A stretch of DNA of 64,000 nt, taken from Acinetobacter towneri DSM 14962 = CIP 107472. GTDB taxonomy: Bacteria > Pseudomonadota > Gammaproteobacteria > Pseudomonadales > Moraxellaceae. A model generated the notes under the pieces. It had not been told where the DNA came from. It saw nothing but the letters and a program-made list of their open reading frames with translations, and did no database searches. Shown here piece by piece: positions 55,866 to 64,000 of this stretch (the first letter of the stretch is position 1; each line of letters begins with the position of its first letter). The DNA is taken from NCBI RefSeq assembly GCF_000368785.1, contig NZ_KB849688.1, positions 252,943 to 316,942 of the forward strand, given 5' to 3'. The position numbers were made by a program, and so were the translations under genes.

Positions 55866-56396
55866 ATGTTTAACTTTGTGAATCTGGCAATGAATACATG
55901 TGCTTTAAAAGTCTTGTTTTTACATGGATTAGATTCCTCGCGGGAGTCGACTAAATTCCATGCCATAGATGCAAAACAAAAATTTTGTATCAATGTCGAT
56001 TATCGCAACTTAAATTATCAAACTGTTGCCGATTTTTATCACAATATCATTCAAAAAATTAAGCCTGAAATTTTGGTGGGACATAGTCTAGGCGGCTATT
56101 GGGCACTCAAAATGTCTTTGTCGCACCATATTCCGTGTGTGGTGGCAAATCCAAGTTTAGCTCCCACGTTTCGCAATGACTATCCTGCAATTTCAGATGA
56201 TGACTTGCAGCACGATATTCCACAATTGGCTTATTTAGAATTGGGCGATGAAATTTTGGATATGCATGCCGCGCAAGCATTTTTAGAAAACTATATGCAG
56301 ACCTCTACTTTTGAGTCTGGGCATCATCGCTTATTGCATCCAGAAAATATTAATTCTTGTATTCAGCAAATCGAACAAGCTTATCTTGCCAAATAA
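55866..56396 (+). CDS. YqiA/YcfP-type alpha/beta hydrolase
   Basis: A 168 to 176-residue esterase of the YqiA/YcfP family. It has LFLHGLDSSRESTKFHA, the nucleophile elbow VGHSLGGYWAL (Ser), an Asp in LGDEILDMH and His in SGHHRLLHP. YqiA-type enzymes have a small esterase activity; physiological role is unclear. A Met at codon 9 (55890) would give the usual start of the family; no clear ribosome binding site decides between them. A stop follows before the shared terminator with apt. Confidence 0.88.
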   Translation: MFNFVNLAMNTCALKVLFLHGLDSSRESTKFHAIDAKQKFCINVDYRNLNYQTVADFYHNIIQKIKPEILVGHSLGGYWALKMSLSHHIPCVVANPSLAPTFRNDYPAISDDDLQHDIPQLAYLELGDEILDMHAAQAFLENYMQTSTFESGHHRLLHPENINSCIQQIEQAYLAK

Positions 56397-56441
56397 AGTC
56401 AAAGCTATCCATTAAAAATAATCAATTAAACATCACCCATT

Positions 56442-56480
56442 AAAAAAGCCTGATCACAACTATGGAGATCAGGCTTTTTT
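56442..56480. terminator. Bidirectional terminator between the YqiA-like gene and apt
   Basis: AAAAAAGCCTGATC and GATCAGGCTTTTTT form a 14-bp perfect stem with an 11-base loop. Confidence 0.94.
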
Positions 56481-56506
56481 ACAGCAGTTACAATAACTTA
56501 AAAGGA

Positions 56507-57049
56507 TTAAGCCACTGCTTGTTCTGGTTTAGATTTATTGTCCAATACGGACCAAATATCTAAACCTAAATTTTTGTGTAAATCTGGTAAGTCTAGGAAA
56601 ATGCTTGCACCTAAAACTTGATGATTACATTTTTCAGCCAATTGTTTCACTGCTTTTAAAGTGCCACCTGTCGCCAATACATCATCTACAATAATGACTT
56701 TTTGCGCTTGCACATCGGCAGCCATTTCTAAACGGTCTAAACCGTATTCTAAGCTATAACCCACACCCACAACTGGTGGTGGCAATTTACCTGCTTTACG
56801 CACAAGTACCAAACCTTTGCCTGTACGCTGTGCCAAAAGGCTCGCCAATACAAAACCACGTGCTTCTACTGCAATAAAGCTTTCAACTTCAGCTAATTTT
56901 TCTGCAGGAATGCTGGCAATTAAAGCATCTGTTAATGAATCCAAATTATTCATAAACAAAGGCGTTAAATCATAAAAATCTACGCCTGGTTTTGGAAAAT
57001 GAGGAACTGTACGAATATGCGACCACAAAAAAGTAGACAAATTGCTCAT
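56507..57049 (-). CDS. apt: Adenine phosphoribosyltransferase
   Basis: Apt salvages adenine to AMP with PRPP. The PRPP-binding motif is VIIVDDVLATGGTLKA (near residues 120-135) and the N-terminal PHFPKPGVDFYDLTPLF is the adenine-type signature. FIAVEARGFVLASLLA is the conserved loop. Length 180 is normal. Monocistronic. The 484-base gap upstream separates it from divergent rubA. Confidence 0.96.
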   Translation of the reverse strand: MSNLSTFLWSHIRTVPHFPKPGVDFYDLTPLFMNNLDSLTDALIASIPAEKLAEVESFIAVEARGFVLASLLAQRTGKGLVLVRKAGKLPPPVVGVGYSLEYGLDRLEMAADVQAQKVIIVDDVLATGGTLKAVKQLAEKCNHQVLGASIFLDLPDLHKNLGLDIWSVLDNKSKPEQAVA

Positions 57050-57533
57050 GGAAGATCAGAAATGTGACTAAAGAATGGTTGAATTTTACCGTTTATTTTC
57101 ACATAAGGCTAGTGATCGAATCGGCAAGACTGCCATCAATCACGCATCAAAACACTACAAGGTTTTGATTTATATAAACTTTAATATACTTAAAAATATT
57201 AATATATATTTATTCCATAATAAAATAGCAAAAATATAAGACTTTTACTGTACGACCAAGGTCTTAAATGGCTTTTAAACGCATAAAAACGTGATTTTTC
57301 CTGCAGCCATTCTCTCATTACAATGCCGTATCTATATCAAAAGAGGTCTTTTCTGCGCGGTTATGTCCCATGCAGCTATTCATTCTATAAAAGCACAGAT
57401 TAAAATCGCTTATTTACTTTACTTTAGCCGTATAACTGCGTAAAAATTTAATCAAATAGATATATCATACAACTAGTCGTAGATAAGTTTTTTGCTGATC
57501 TGGAAATTTAAAGATCGGTTTATGGAGAATTGA
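57050..57533. other. Divergent intergenic region between apt and rubA
   Basis: 484 bases, A/T rich in the middle (runs of T and A near 57170-57240). It should hold the apt and rubA promoters. I see no additional gene or hairpin terminator. Confidence 0.5.
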
Positions 57534-57698
57534 ATGAAAAAGTATCAATGCATCGTTTGTGGATGGATTTATGACGAAGCAGAAGGCTGGCCTCAAGATG
57601 GTATTGTGGCAGGTACATTATGGGAAGATATTCCTGATGACTGGACTTGCCCAGACTGCGGCGTTTCAAAAGCTGATTTTGAAATGATTGAAGTTTAA
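57534..57698 (+). CDS. rubA: Rubredoxin
   Basis: A 54-residue rubredoxin with two iron-binding CxxCG loops, [13 protein letters not shown] and [12 protein letters not shown]. It carries electrons from RubB to the alkane hydroxylase AlkM in Acinetobacter. TGGAGAATTGA precedes the ATG at 57534. The gene order rubA-rubB-estB-oxyR that follows is the described Acinetobacter cluster, and a terminator directly after it may limit rubB expression. The alkane hydroxylase gene is not in this window. Confidence 0.96.
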   Translation: MKKYQCIVCGWIYDEAEGWPQDGIVAGTLWEDIPDDWTCPDCGVSKADFEMIEV

Positions 57699-57705
57699 GA
57701 CCACG

Positions 57706-57733
57706 AAAAGACCATGTCCGATGGTCTTTTTTT
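57706..57733 (+). terminator. Terminator-like hairpin between rubA and rubB
   Basis: AAAGACCAT and ATGGTCTTT form a 9-bp stem around GTCCG, followed by a T run. It lies between cotranscribed-looking genes, so it could reduce readthrough to rubB. Confidence 0.85.
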
Positions 57734-57770
57734 AACGCCAATTTCTATGCCCTCATTTGGAGTACACCTT

Positions 57771-58949
57771 ATGCATCCTATCGTTATTATTGGTTCAGGC
57801 ATGGCAGGTTATACTGTTGCACGCGAGTTTCGTAAGCTAAATGCAGAACAAGAGTTAGTCATGATTTGTGCAGATGATGCTGCCAATTATGCCAAACCAA
57901 CTTTATCTAACGCATTGGCGGGCAATAAAGCCCCTGCTCAAATTGCATTGGGCGATGCAGCTAAAATGGCAAGCCAACTCAATATGCGTATTGAAACCCA
58001 CACTTGGGTTAAAGCAATTGATGCAGAAGCGCATGTACTTGAATTAGAAAAAGAGGGTGTAAGCAGCCAACAATCTTATTCTAAATTGGTTTTGGCAGTG
58101 GGTGCGAATCCTGTACGTTTAGCCATTGCGGGCGATGGCAGTGATGACATTCATGTGGTAAATAATTTAAGTGATTACACCGCATTTCGCCAACAGCTTG
58201 AACAACGTCAAGACAAACGTGTGGTGATTTTAGGTGCAGGTTTAATTGGTTGTGAATTTGCCAATGACTTGCAGCAAACAGGACACCAAGTCACGGTGAT
58301 TGACCTTGCACCACAACCACTAGGTCGTTTATTGCCGGATTATGTAGCCAGTGCTTTTAAACAAAACCTAGAAGAAACGGGTATCCATTTTGTATTGGGT
58401 ACAACCGTTGAAAAAGTTTCGAAAATTAAAAATGACGACTATTTAGTGACCATTACCAGTGGTCAGTCTTTAATTGCCGATGTGGTACTGTCTGCCATTG
58501 GTTTACAACCAAACATTGCTTTGGCTAAAACAGCAGGCATCGAAACCAGTCGTGGGGTCTTAACCAATGCGCAACTTGAAACCAGCCAAGCTGATATCTA
58601 TGCAGTAGGTGACTGTGCGGAAGTGAATGGTATTTTATTGCCGTATGTGATGCCAATCATGCAGCAAGCACGTGCCTTAGCCAAAACCTTAAATGGTGAA
58701 ACTACTCAGGTACACTACCCTGCCATGCCTGTTGCAGTGAAAACACCTGCTGCACCACTGACCGTTTTACCTGCGCCACTAGGGGTAGATGTCAACTGGC
58801 ATACCGAAGAATTTGACGATGGCATGATTGCCAGAGCCTATGACCAAACCGATACCTTACGTGGCTTTGTCCTATTAGGCGCAACAGCGGCCAAACAACG
58901 CTTGAGTTTGACCAAATTAGTGCCAGACTTATTGCCTGTATCGGAATAA
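57771..58949 (+). CDS. rubB: Rubredoxin-NAD(+) reductase
   Basis: RubB transfers electrons from NADH to rubredoxin with FAD. The FAD motif is IVIIGSGMAGYTVAREFRKLN at the N-terminus; the NAD fold is VVILGAGLIGCEFANDL (near residue 155), and DIYAVGDCAEVNG is the FAD-binding C-terminal signature. About 392 residues. The ATG at 57771 is chosen for its GGAG at eight-base spacing and the family start; the longer frame to 57714 overlaps the hairpin. It feeds electrons to RubA. Confidence 0.96.
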   Translation: MHPIVIIGSGMAGYTVAREFRKLNAEQELVMICADDAANYAKPTLSNALAGNKAPAQIALGDAAKMASQLNMRIETHTWVKAIDAEAHVLELEKEGVSSQQSYSKLVLAVGANPVRLAIAGDGSDDIHVVNNLSDYTAFRQQLEQRQDKRVVILGAGLIGCEFANDLQQTGHQVTVIDLAPQPLGRLLPDYVASAFKQNLEETGIHFVLGTTVEKVSKIKNDDYLVTITSGQSLIADVVLSAIGLQPNIALAKTAGIETSRGVLTNAQLETSQADIYAVGDCAEVNGILLPYVMPIMQQARALAKTLNGETTQVHYPAMPVAVKTPAAPLTVLPAPLGVDVNWHTEEFDDGMIARAYDQTDTLRGFVLLGATAAKQRLSLTKLVPDLLPVSE

Positions 58950-58962
58950 AATAAAAACAATA

Positions 58963-58984
58963 AAGGGCGATTGATTTCGCCCTT
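58963..58984. repeat. Hairpin in the rubB-estB gap
   Basis: AAGGGCGA and TCGCCCTT form a perfect 8-bp stem around TTGATT, but no T run follows. It may stabilise or process the rubB transcript instead of ending it. Confidence 0.65.
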
Positions 58985-59005
58985 GCCTGACATGAGGATC
59001 ACAAC

Positions 59006-59944
59006 ATGAATAGTGCACTTCAGTTCACCACATCGCCCTATACGGCATTTATGCACGAAACCAAAGTCGATTTAGGCAACGGAATTCAGCTGCATGTCGA
59101 AGTGGGCGGCAAAACTGAAGATCCACCTATTTTGCTGATTATGGGTTTAGGCGCACAAATGTTGTACTGGCCCGATTTCTTTTGTAAATCACTGATTGAT
59201 CAGGGCTATCGTGTCATTCGCTATGACAACCGCGATATTGGTTTGTCATCCAAAATTCGCCACAAAGGTCCACGTCTGAACACCTATAAAATGATGGGGC
59301 GTTTTAGCTTAGGTCTGCAAAACCACGGTGCGCCTTATAACTTATTTGATATGGCGGATGATGCTGCATTGCTATTAGAGCGCTTAGGCATTGAAAAGAC
59401 CGAAGTGATTGGTGCTTCTATGGGCGGCATGATTGCCCAAATTTTGGCTGCCAAATATGCAGATCGCGTGAATAATTTAGGCTTATTATTTACCAGTAAT
59501 AACCAGCCTTTTTTACCACCACCATTTCCGAAACAACTGTTCAGTTTGCTAGAAAGACCAAAATCGCAAGATGAAAATGGCATTGTTGATCATAGTTTAA
59601 AACTCTTTAAGGTGATAGGCTCACCAGGCTATGTGAATCAACTCGAAGCGATGCAAACTGCACGCAAATTATATCAGCGAAGTTATTACCCTGCGGGTGT
59701 ACTTCAACAGTTTTTAGCAATATTATGTACAGGCTCGTTGCTACAACTGGACAAACAAATTCAGCAACCTACCCTTGTGGTACATGGTTCGCAAGATCGT
59801 TTGCTCCCACCAGGGCATGGTAAGGCTGTTGCGAAAGCGATTCCGGGCGCTAAGTTTGAATTAATCAAAGGAATGGGGCATGATATTCCTCCACACTTTA
59901 TTCCTCATCTTAGCGAACTGTTTGCTCACCACTTTAGATCATAA
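59006..59944 (+). CDS. estB: Alpha/beta-fold esterase EstB-like
   Basis: A 312-residue hydrolase. The nucleophile elbow is EVIGASMGGMIAQ (Ser, near residue 137), the acid is in LVVHGSQDRLLPP (Asp) and the His in IKGMGHDIPPH. The position between rubB and oxyR matches estB of Acinetobacter ADP1, an esterase of the cluster. Substrate unknown. GAGG precedes the ATG by eight bases. Confidence 0.92.
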   Translation: MNSALQFTTSPYTAFMHETKVDLGNGIQLHVEVGGKTEDPPILLIMGLGAQMLYWPDFFCKSLIDQGYRVIRYDNRDIGLSSKIRHKGPRLNTYKMMGRFSLGLQNHGAPYNLFDMADDAALLLERLGIEKTEVIGASMGGMIAQILAAKYADRVNNLGLLFTSNNQPFLPPPFPKQLFSLLERPKSQDENGIVDHSLKLFKVIGSPGYVNQLEAMQTARKLYQRSYYPAGVLQQFLAILCTGSLLQLDKQIQQPTLVVHGSQDRLLPPGHGKAVAKAIPGAKFELIKGMGHDIPPHFIPHLSELFAHHFRS

Positions 59945-59957
59945 TCATTAGGACACT

Positions 59958-60863
59958 ATGGCTGCATTACCATCTTTAAGACAGCTGTCATACCTCGTTA
60001 CACTGTCTGAAACGTTACATTTTACAGAAGCGGCTCGCCGTTCTTTTGTAACTCAGTCGACTTTGTCTGGCGGGATCATGGAACTGGAGCGCCTGCTTGG
60101 CGGCGTACTGGTAGAACGTGATCGACAGAATGTACGTTTAACCCCATTGGGTGAACAAGTCGTAGCACGCGCCCGTGTTCTGTTAGCAGATGCACAGGAC
60201 TTAATGCGTTTAAGCCGTGAAATGAGTGAGCCTCTCACAGGTGATTTACACTTAGGCGTGATTCCAACCATTGCCCCATTTATTTTGGCGCAACTGTTAG
60301 ATGAAGTGCATAAGCAGCTACCTAAAATTCAATTGCATTTACACGAAGCGCAAAGTGAAAAAATTGTCGAAAAACTGGAACACGGCAATTTAGATATGGT
60401 GGTGTTAGCCCTGCCATTCGATACGCGTGGTTTGAAAGTGGCTGAAATTTCTAAAGAAGATTTGTTCTTGGTTTATCACAAGGGCGATCAAAAATCGGCG
60501 CAGGCCAATTCTTTAGATGATTTGGATTTATCGCGTTTAATGCTGCTTGAAGAAGGTCATTGCTTACGTGATCACACTTTAAGTGCTTGCCCGATTGGTG
60601 AACGCAAAAACGATCATCGTTTAAAAGCCAGCTCTTTGCCGACCTTGGTTGAAATGGTGTCTGCAAATTTAGGCTTTACCCTATTGCCTGAAATTGCAAT
60701 TCATAATGCCATGATCAAATCGAATCCAGATTTACAGATCAAAAGTATTGAGGCTGCACCAAGCCGTACTTTGGCTTTAGTGACGCGTAAAAGCACGCCA
60801 TTACAAAGTGAATTTGACGTTTTGCTACAAATTTTACAAAAGATCACTCAAACTACAGTATAA
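59958..60863 (+). CDS. oxyR: Hydrogen peroxide-sensing regulator OxyR
   Basis: OxyR is a LysR regulator that senses peroxide by a disulfide between two cysteines. The helix-turn-helix is at residues 1-60 (LRQLSYLVTLSETLHFTEAA). The redox pair is visible in LEEGHCLRDHTLSACPIGERK (near 195-215) with the correct spacing. Length 301 fits. It is last in the rubA-rubB-estB-oxyR cluster, 13 bases after estB, so it may also be controlled by readthrough of that transcript. Confidence 0.96.
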   Translation: MAALPSLRQLSYLVTLSETLHFTEAARRSFVTQSTLSGGIMELERLLGGVLVERDRQNVRLTPLGEQVVARARVLLADAQDLMRLSREMSEPLTGDLHLGVIPTIAPFILAQLLDEVHKQLPKIQLHLHEAQSEKIVEKLEHGNLDMVVLALPFDTRGLKVAEISKEDLFLVYHKGDQKSAQANSLDDLDLSRLMLLEEGHCLRDHTLSACPIGERKNDHRLKASSLPTLVEMVSANLGFTLLPEIAIHNAMIKSNPDLQIKSIEAAPSRTLALVTRKSTPLQSEFDVLLQILQKITQTTV

Positions 60864-61216
60864 AAATGCTGTTGTAATCAAGGAGCCAATCTGGCTCCTT
60901 TTTTATTTTTCGTTCAAAAATGTGTATTGTTTTTGCAGTTCAGGATGATTTAAGTGCCTTATAAATATGAACAAGTTTTTAAAATGTGAGATTCATCACA
61001 AATTCAACAATTCACTCTTACCACTGAACGAAAGAACAGGATCGAGTTACATTACTCACATTTTCAACACATTTCAAAAAAACATATTCAGCAACAATTA
61101 CTTATATTTACCCTTTTTATATAAAAATCACTATATTTAAGGATATTCAGTTACAGCAATATCACGCACAATCTATTTATCAAAATTATTTATAGAACAG
61201 CACAGGAGTATTTGTC
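60864..61216. other. Intergenic region between oxyR and the orphan regulator gene
   Basis: 353 bases. A terminator is at 60880-60905. The rest is A/T rich without a gene, and ends with GGAGTATTTGTC before the next ATG. Confidence 0.5.
60880..60905 (+). terminator. Terminator after oxyR
   Basis: AAGGAGCC and GGCTCCTT form a perfect 8-bp stem around a five-base loop, followed by T residues. Confidence 0.92.
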
Positions 61217-61852
61217 ATGATTCACAGAGATCTCATTTTACCTGTGCCTGTTCTGCTGATTGATGATCAGGTAGAAGCATCACAAAATTTAAGCCACATT
61301 TTACAAAATTTTGGCTACCCTAAAGAGGTTCTACTTTGCAGCCCATCGCTCGCAAATGCAGTGCTGATGGTGCAGCAACATTTGCCTAATTTGGTATTTA
61401 TCAATTTACAGTCTTGGTCAAAAGCTCAAATTGATTTTATCCAAAATCTCAAACTTTTCCGTAAAGATACCTTAATTGTGGCGGTGCTGCCTTCAAGTAT
61501 GCCAAAACAATTGCTACAAGCTATTCATTTAGGCATTTCAGCCTATGTCTTTAGCGACCAATCTGCAACAGGCATGCAAAACCAGATTCGCACCATTTTA
61601 CGTGGCGGCTCACCGCTAGACGGCAACTTAGCCAATGAAATCTTAGCCTGCGAACAATCCATTGTCGCACATGGTCATTCTTTGGCACTCTCTAAAACTG
61701 AACATGAAATATTGGCGCTTTCAGGACAAGGTTTACCTTCACAACAAGTTGCTGCCAACCTGAATGCTTCAGAACAACTGGTGCATGGTTATGTGAAAAG
61801 TATTTATCGCAAAATTATGAATGCGGATGATGCGATGTGCTGTTTTTCTTAA
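61217..61852 (+). CDS. Response-regulator-like protein with degenerate receiver and LuxR-type DNA-binding domain
   Basis: A 211-residue protein. Residues 10-130 form a receiver-like domain with the acidic pair Asp16-Asp17 (LLIDDQ) preserved, but the phospho-acceptor position reads PNLVFINLQS with Asn63 in place of Asp, and the conserved Lys position is in AYVFSDQ, without Lys. The C-terminal 65 residues are a LuxR-type helix-turn-helix (SKTEHEILALSGQGLPSQQVAANLN). It may thus be regulated without phosphorylation. No histidine kinase is nearby; it is divergent-facing next to ppk1, which ends at the shared terminator. GGAG precedes the ATG. Confidence 0.88.
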   Translation: MIHRDLILPVPVLLIDDQVEASQNLSHILQNFGYPKEVLLCSPSLANAVLMVQQHLPNLVFINLQSWSKAQIDFIQNLKLFRKDTLIVAVLPSSMPKQLLQAIHLGISAYVFSDQSATGMQNQIRTILRGGSPLDGNLANEILACEQSIVAHGHSLALSKTEHEILALSGQGLPSQQVAANLNASEQLVHGYVKSIYRKIMNADDAMCCFS

Positions 61853-61908
61853 ATTATTGATCAATAAATATCAATCAAAAATATAAGTCTTAAATAAATA
61901 TTAGAAAC

Positions 61909-61941
61909 AAAAAAAGAGCGATGTCTGGCATCGCTCTTTTT
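61909..61941. terminator. Bidirectional terminator between the regulator gene and ppk1
   Basis: AAAAAGAGCGATG and CATCGCTCTTTTT form a 13-bp perfect stem with a five-base loop. Confidence 0.95.
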
Positions 61942-61962
61942 ACCTGTTATAAATGTTTGAAA

Positions 61963-64000
61963 CTAAACAATACTATCGGTCAGGATACGCTGCGCATTGT
62001 GTGGTTCTTCACCCTCAGCTGCTTTTACACGCACCCAAGTTCCATCACCCTGCAACAGCCACGCCTGTTGATTGTCTTGCATGTAGGTCAATAAACCTTG
62101 CTCATAAATACGCTTTTTCAAAGCTGGATCTTCAATTGGGAAACACGCTTCAACGCGGTTAAATAAGTTACGATCCATCCAGTCAGCACTTGAACAATAA
62201 ATACGTGGATTGCCATTATTAGAGAAATAATAGACACGGGTATGTTCAAGGAAACGTCCGACAATCGAACGCACACGGATATTTTCCGATAAGCCCGGCA
62301 AACCTGGGCGCAAGCAGCAAATTGAACGGATGATGAGATCAATTTGCACACCCGCCTGAGACGCCTCGTACAATTTATTGATCAATTGCATTTCAGTCAG
62401 TGCATTCACTTTCACAATAATTTGTGCGGGCTTACCTGCTTTAGCATTGGCAATTTCTTCATCAATATAATTCACCAACTGTGCGTGCAGGGTAAATGGT
62501 GCATGCAACAACTTTTTCAGTTTTGCCATTTTACCCATGCCTGTTAGCTCTTGGAAAATACGATGCACATCTTCACACAGCTCTTTGTCTGTGGTCAGTA
62601 AACCATAGTCGGTATAAATACGCGCATTGCCTGCGTGGTAGTTACCTGTGCCTAAATGTACATAACGCACCAATTTATTATTTTCACGGCGCACCACCAA
62701 AATCATTTTGGCGTGGGTTTTATACCCCACAATACCGTACACAACCACAGCGCCCGCTTCTTGCAACACGTTAGCCACAGCAATGTTAGATTCTTCATCA
62801 AAACGTGCACGCAGTTCAATCACCGCAGTCACTTCTTTACCGTTTCGTGCAGCCTCTGCAAGCACTTGTACAATTTCAGAATCTGCGCCACTACGATATA
62901 AAGTTTGTTTGATTGCCAAGACTTGTGGATCACGTGCAGCTTCACGCAGCAAGTTAATCACGGGTGCAAAAGATTCAAACGGATGGTGTAATAAAATGTC
63001 TTGCTTTTGCATCGCTGAAAAAATATTTTCAGACTTTTTTAACACCTTTGGAATGGCGGGTGTATGTGAATCATAACGTAAATGTGGACGTTTAAAATTA
63101 GACAATAAACGCGCCAAGTTCACTGGGCCATCTACTTTATAAAGTTGCTCTTTTTCAAGATCAAACTCATCTAACAAATAATCATAAATGGCTTTCGGGC
63201 AGTTTTGCGTTACTTCTAAACGTACCGCACGACCAAAACGGCGTGAGTTTAATTCGCCTTTTAGGGCTTTAGCCAAGTCTTCAACATCTTCATTTAAGGC
63301 CAAATCTGCATTACGGGTCACGCGGAATTGATAGCATCCTGTCGCAGTCATGCCTGGGAATAAGTCAGACACATGCTCATGAATAATTGCTGAAAGCATG
63401 ACGTGGTGCTCTTTACCGCCTGTAAGTTCATCGGGTAAACGCACTACACGTGGTAATGAACGAGGAGCAGGAACAACCGCCAAATCAATTTGACGACCAA
63501 AAGCATCTTTCCCTTCCAAAGTCACAATAAAGTTCAGGCTTTTATTGACCAAACGTGGGAATGGATGTGCAGGGTCTAGGCTAATTGGGGTTAATACAGG
63601 GGCAACTTGCTCTTGGAAATATTTTTTCACCCATGCCGATTGTGTAGGGGTTAATTCACCACGACGTAAGAAACAAATGTCTTCTTCACGTAATTTTGGC
63701 AAAATTTCCTGATTTAAAATACGGTACTGGCGTTCAATAGCAGCATGTGCTGTTTTAGAAATTTGATCTAACACTTGTTTAGGTGTTAAACCATCTGGGC
63801 TTCGGCTTTCATTGCCCAAGTCCAATTGTTCCATCATGCCCGCAACACGAATTTCAAAAAACTCATCCAAGTTACGTGAAAAAATCAGCAGGAAGTTCAT
63901 GCGTTCCAACAAAGGATGCAACGGATCGACAGCTTGCTCAAGCACGCGCAAATGGAAATCTAAAATAGACAGTTCGCGGTTAATGTAGCGATCATTATAT
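61963..64000 (-). CDS. ppk1: Polyphosphate kinase 1 (partial, 5' end off window)
   Basis: Ppk1 makes long-chain polyphosphate from ATP. The visible 679 codons cover most of the protein: the N-terminal part has [16 protein letters not shown] and [23 protein letters not shown], and the catalytic part contains the His motif [10 protein letters not shown] and a second His in [12 protein letters not shown]. The frame stays open to the right edge, and the start codon lies beyond 64000. A TTG near 63951 is only an internal codon. It converges with the orphan regulator on a shared terminator. Confidence 0.96.
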   Translation of the reverse strand, partial: YNDRYINRELSILDFHLRVLEQAVDPLHPLLERMNFLLIFSRNLDEFFEIRVAGMMEQLDLGNESRSPDGLTPKQVLDQISKTAHAAIERQYRILNQEILPKLREEDICFLRRGELTPTQSAWVKKYFQEQVAPVLTPISLDPAHPFPRLVNKSLNFIVTLEGKDAFGRQIDLAVVPAPRSLPRVVRLPDELTGGKEHHVMLSAIIHEHVSDLFPGMTATGCYQFRVTRNADLALNEDVEDLAKALKGELNSRRFGRAVRLEVTQNCPKAIYDYLLDEFDLEKEQLYKVDGPVNLARLLSNFKRPHLRYDSHTPAIPKVLKKSENIFSAMQKQDILLHHPFESFAPVINLLREAARDPQVLAIKQTLYRSGADSEIVQVLAEAARNGKEVTAVIELRARFDEESNIAVANVLQEAGAVVVYGIVGYKTHAKMILVVRRENNKLVRYVHLGTGNYHAGNARIYTDYGLLTTDKELCEDVHRIFQELTGMGKMAKLKKLLHAPFTLHAQLVNYIDEEIANAKAGKPAQIIVKVNALTEMQLINKLYEASQAGVQIDLIIRSICCLRPGLPGLSENIRVRSIVGRFLEHTRVYYFSNNGNPRIYCSSADWMDRNLFNRVEACFPIEDPALKKRIYEQGLLTYMQDNQQAWLLQGDGTWVRVKAAEGEEPHNAQRILTDSIV

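Noticed and set aside
57714..57770. N-terminal extension of RubB
   Set aside because: It would include part of the rubA terminator hairpin; the ATG at 57771 has GGAG and the FAD motif follows at once.
63949..63951. TTG as start of ppk1
   Set aside because: The frame continues upstream with conserved Ppk1 sequence (NRELSILDF), so the gene runs off the window.
1..64000. CRISPR arrays, prophage genes, transposases or insertion sequences
   Set aside because: No regularly spaced repeats, phage structural genes or transposase frames were recognised on either strand.

Overview
The window is an ordinary chromosomal stretch of a low-GC gammaproteobacterium, almost certainly Acinetobacter. The evidence is established gene order and gene content: a rubA-rubB-estB-oxyR cluster as described in Acinetobacter, a mopR/mphKLMNOP multicomponent phenol hydroxylase cluster, a trpG-trpD-trpC operon separate from trpE, and many short A/T-rich intergenic regions with hairpin-plus-T terminators. 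No phage, transposase or CRISPR array was seen. The genus call rests on protein and synteny recognition, not on a database search; the species is not resolved.

Layout. 1-1.2 kb: electron-transfer flavoprotein genes (etfA truncated by the left edge). 1.7-6.5 kb, minus strand: a hypothetical gene, then lptM-lysA-dapF and a hydrolase-xerC pair. 6.8-10.9 kb, plus strand: an alanine/glycine:cation symporter, radA and a Tim44-domain membrane protein. 11.1-14.1 kb: a DegS-like periplasmic protease, a Nif3-family protein and sodB. 14.2-15.2 kb: three tRNA-Asn genes, two of which lie in a direct repeat with its own terminator. 16.1-18.9 kb: a flavoprotein aromatic hydroxylase divergent from a LysR regulator. 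19-22.1 kb: ubiC-ubiA and glnA. 22.9-26.8 kb: trpGDC, an Smr-domain protein and folE. 26.8-33 kb, minus strand: a globin-coupled diguanylate cyclase, two adjacent envelope genes that each carry a single in-frame stop codon, a DUF817 membrane protein and hemE.

33.3-36.7 kb: an L,D-transpeptidase, a pirin and a flavin monooxygenase-like oxidoreductase. 36.8-46 kb is the catabolic centrepiece: mphK-L-M-N-O-P, catA and an outer-membrane channel-like gene run on the minus strand, divergent from mopR. Between them lie two 19-bp direct repeats that look like activator sites and a -24/-12 promoter. Phenol would be hydroxylated to catechol by MphKLMNOP and ring-cleaved to cis,cis-muconate by CatA; the later catabolic genes are not in the window. 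46-49.6 kb: small genes (DsrE-like, DUF2505, pnuC, a GNAT acetyltransferase). 49.7-52.4 kb: cysD-cysN for sulfate activation. 53.4-54 kb: a higBA toxin-antitoxin pair. 54-57 kb: lysS, a YqiA-like esterase and apt. 57.5-60.9 kb: rubA-rubB-estB-oxyR. 61.2-64 kb: a regulator with a degenerate receiver domain, and ppk1 running off the right edge.

The most notable observations are the two adjacent nonsense-interrupted envelope genes, the regulatory architecture of the phenol promoter, the tRNA-Asn repeat that brackets an orphan membrane gene, the degenerate response regulator beside ppk1, and a globin-coupled cyclase without a recognisable inhibitory site. No clearly novel multi-gene system was recognised.
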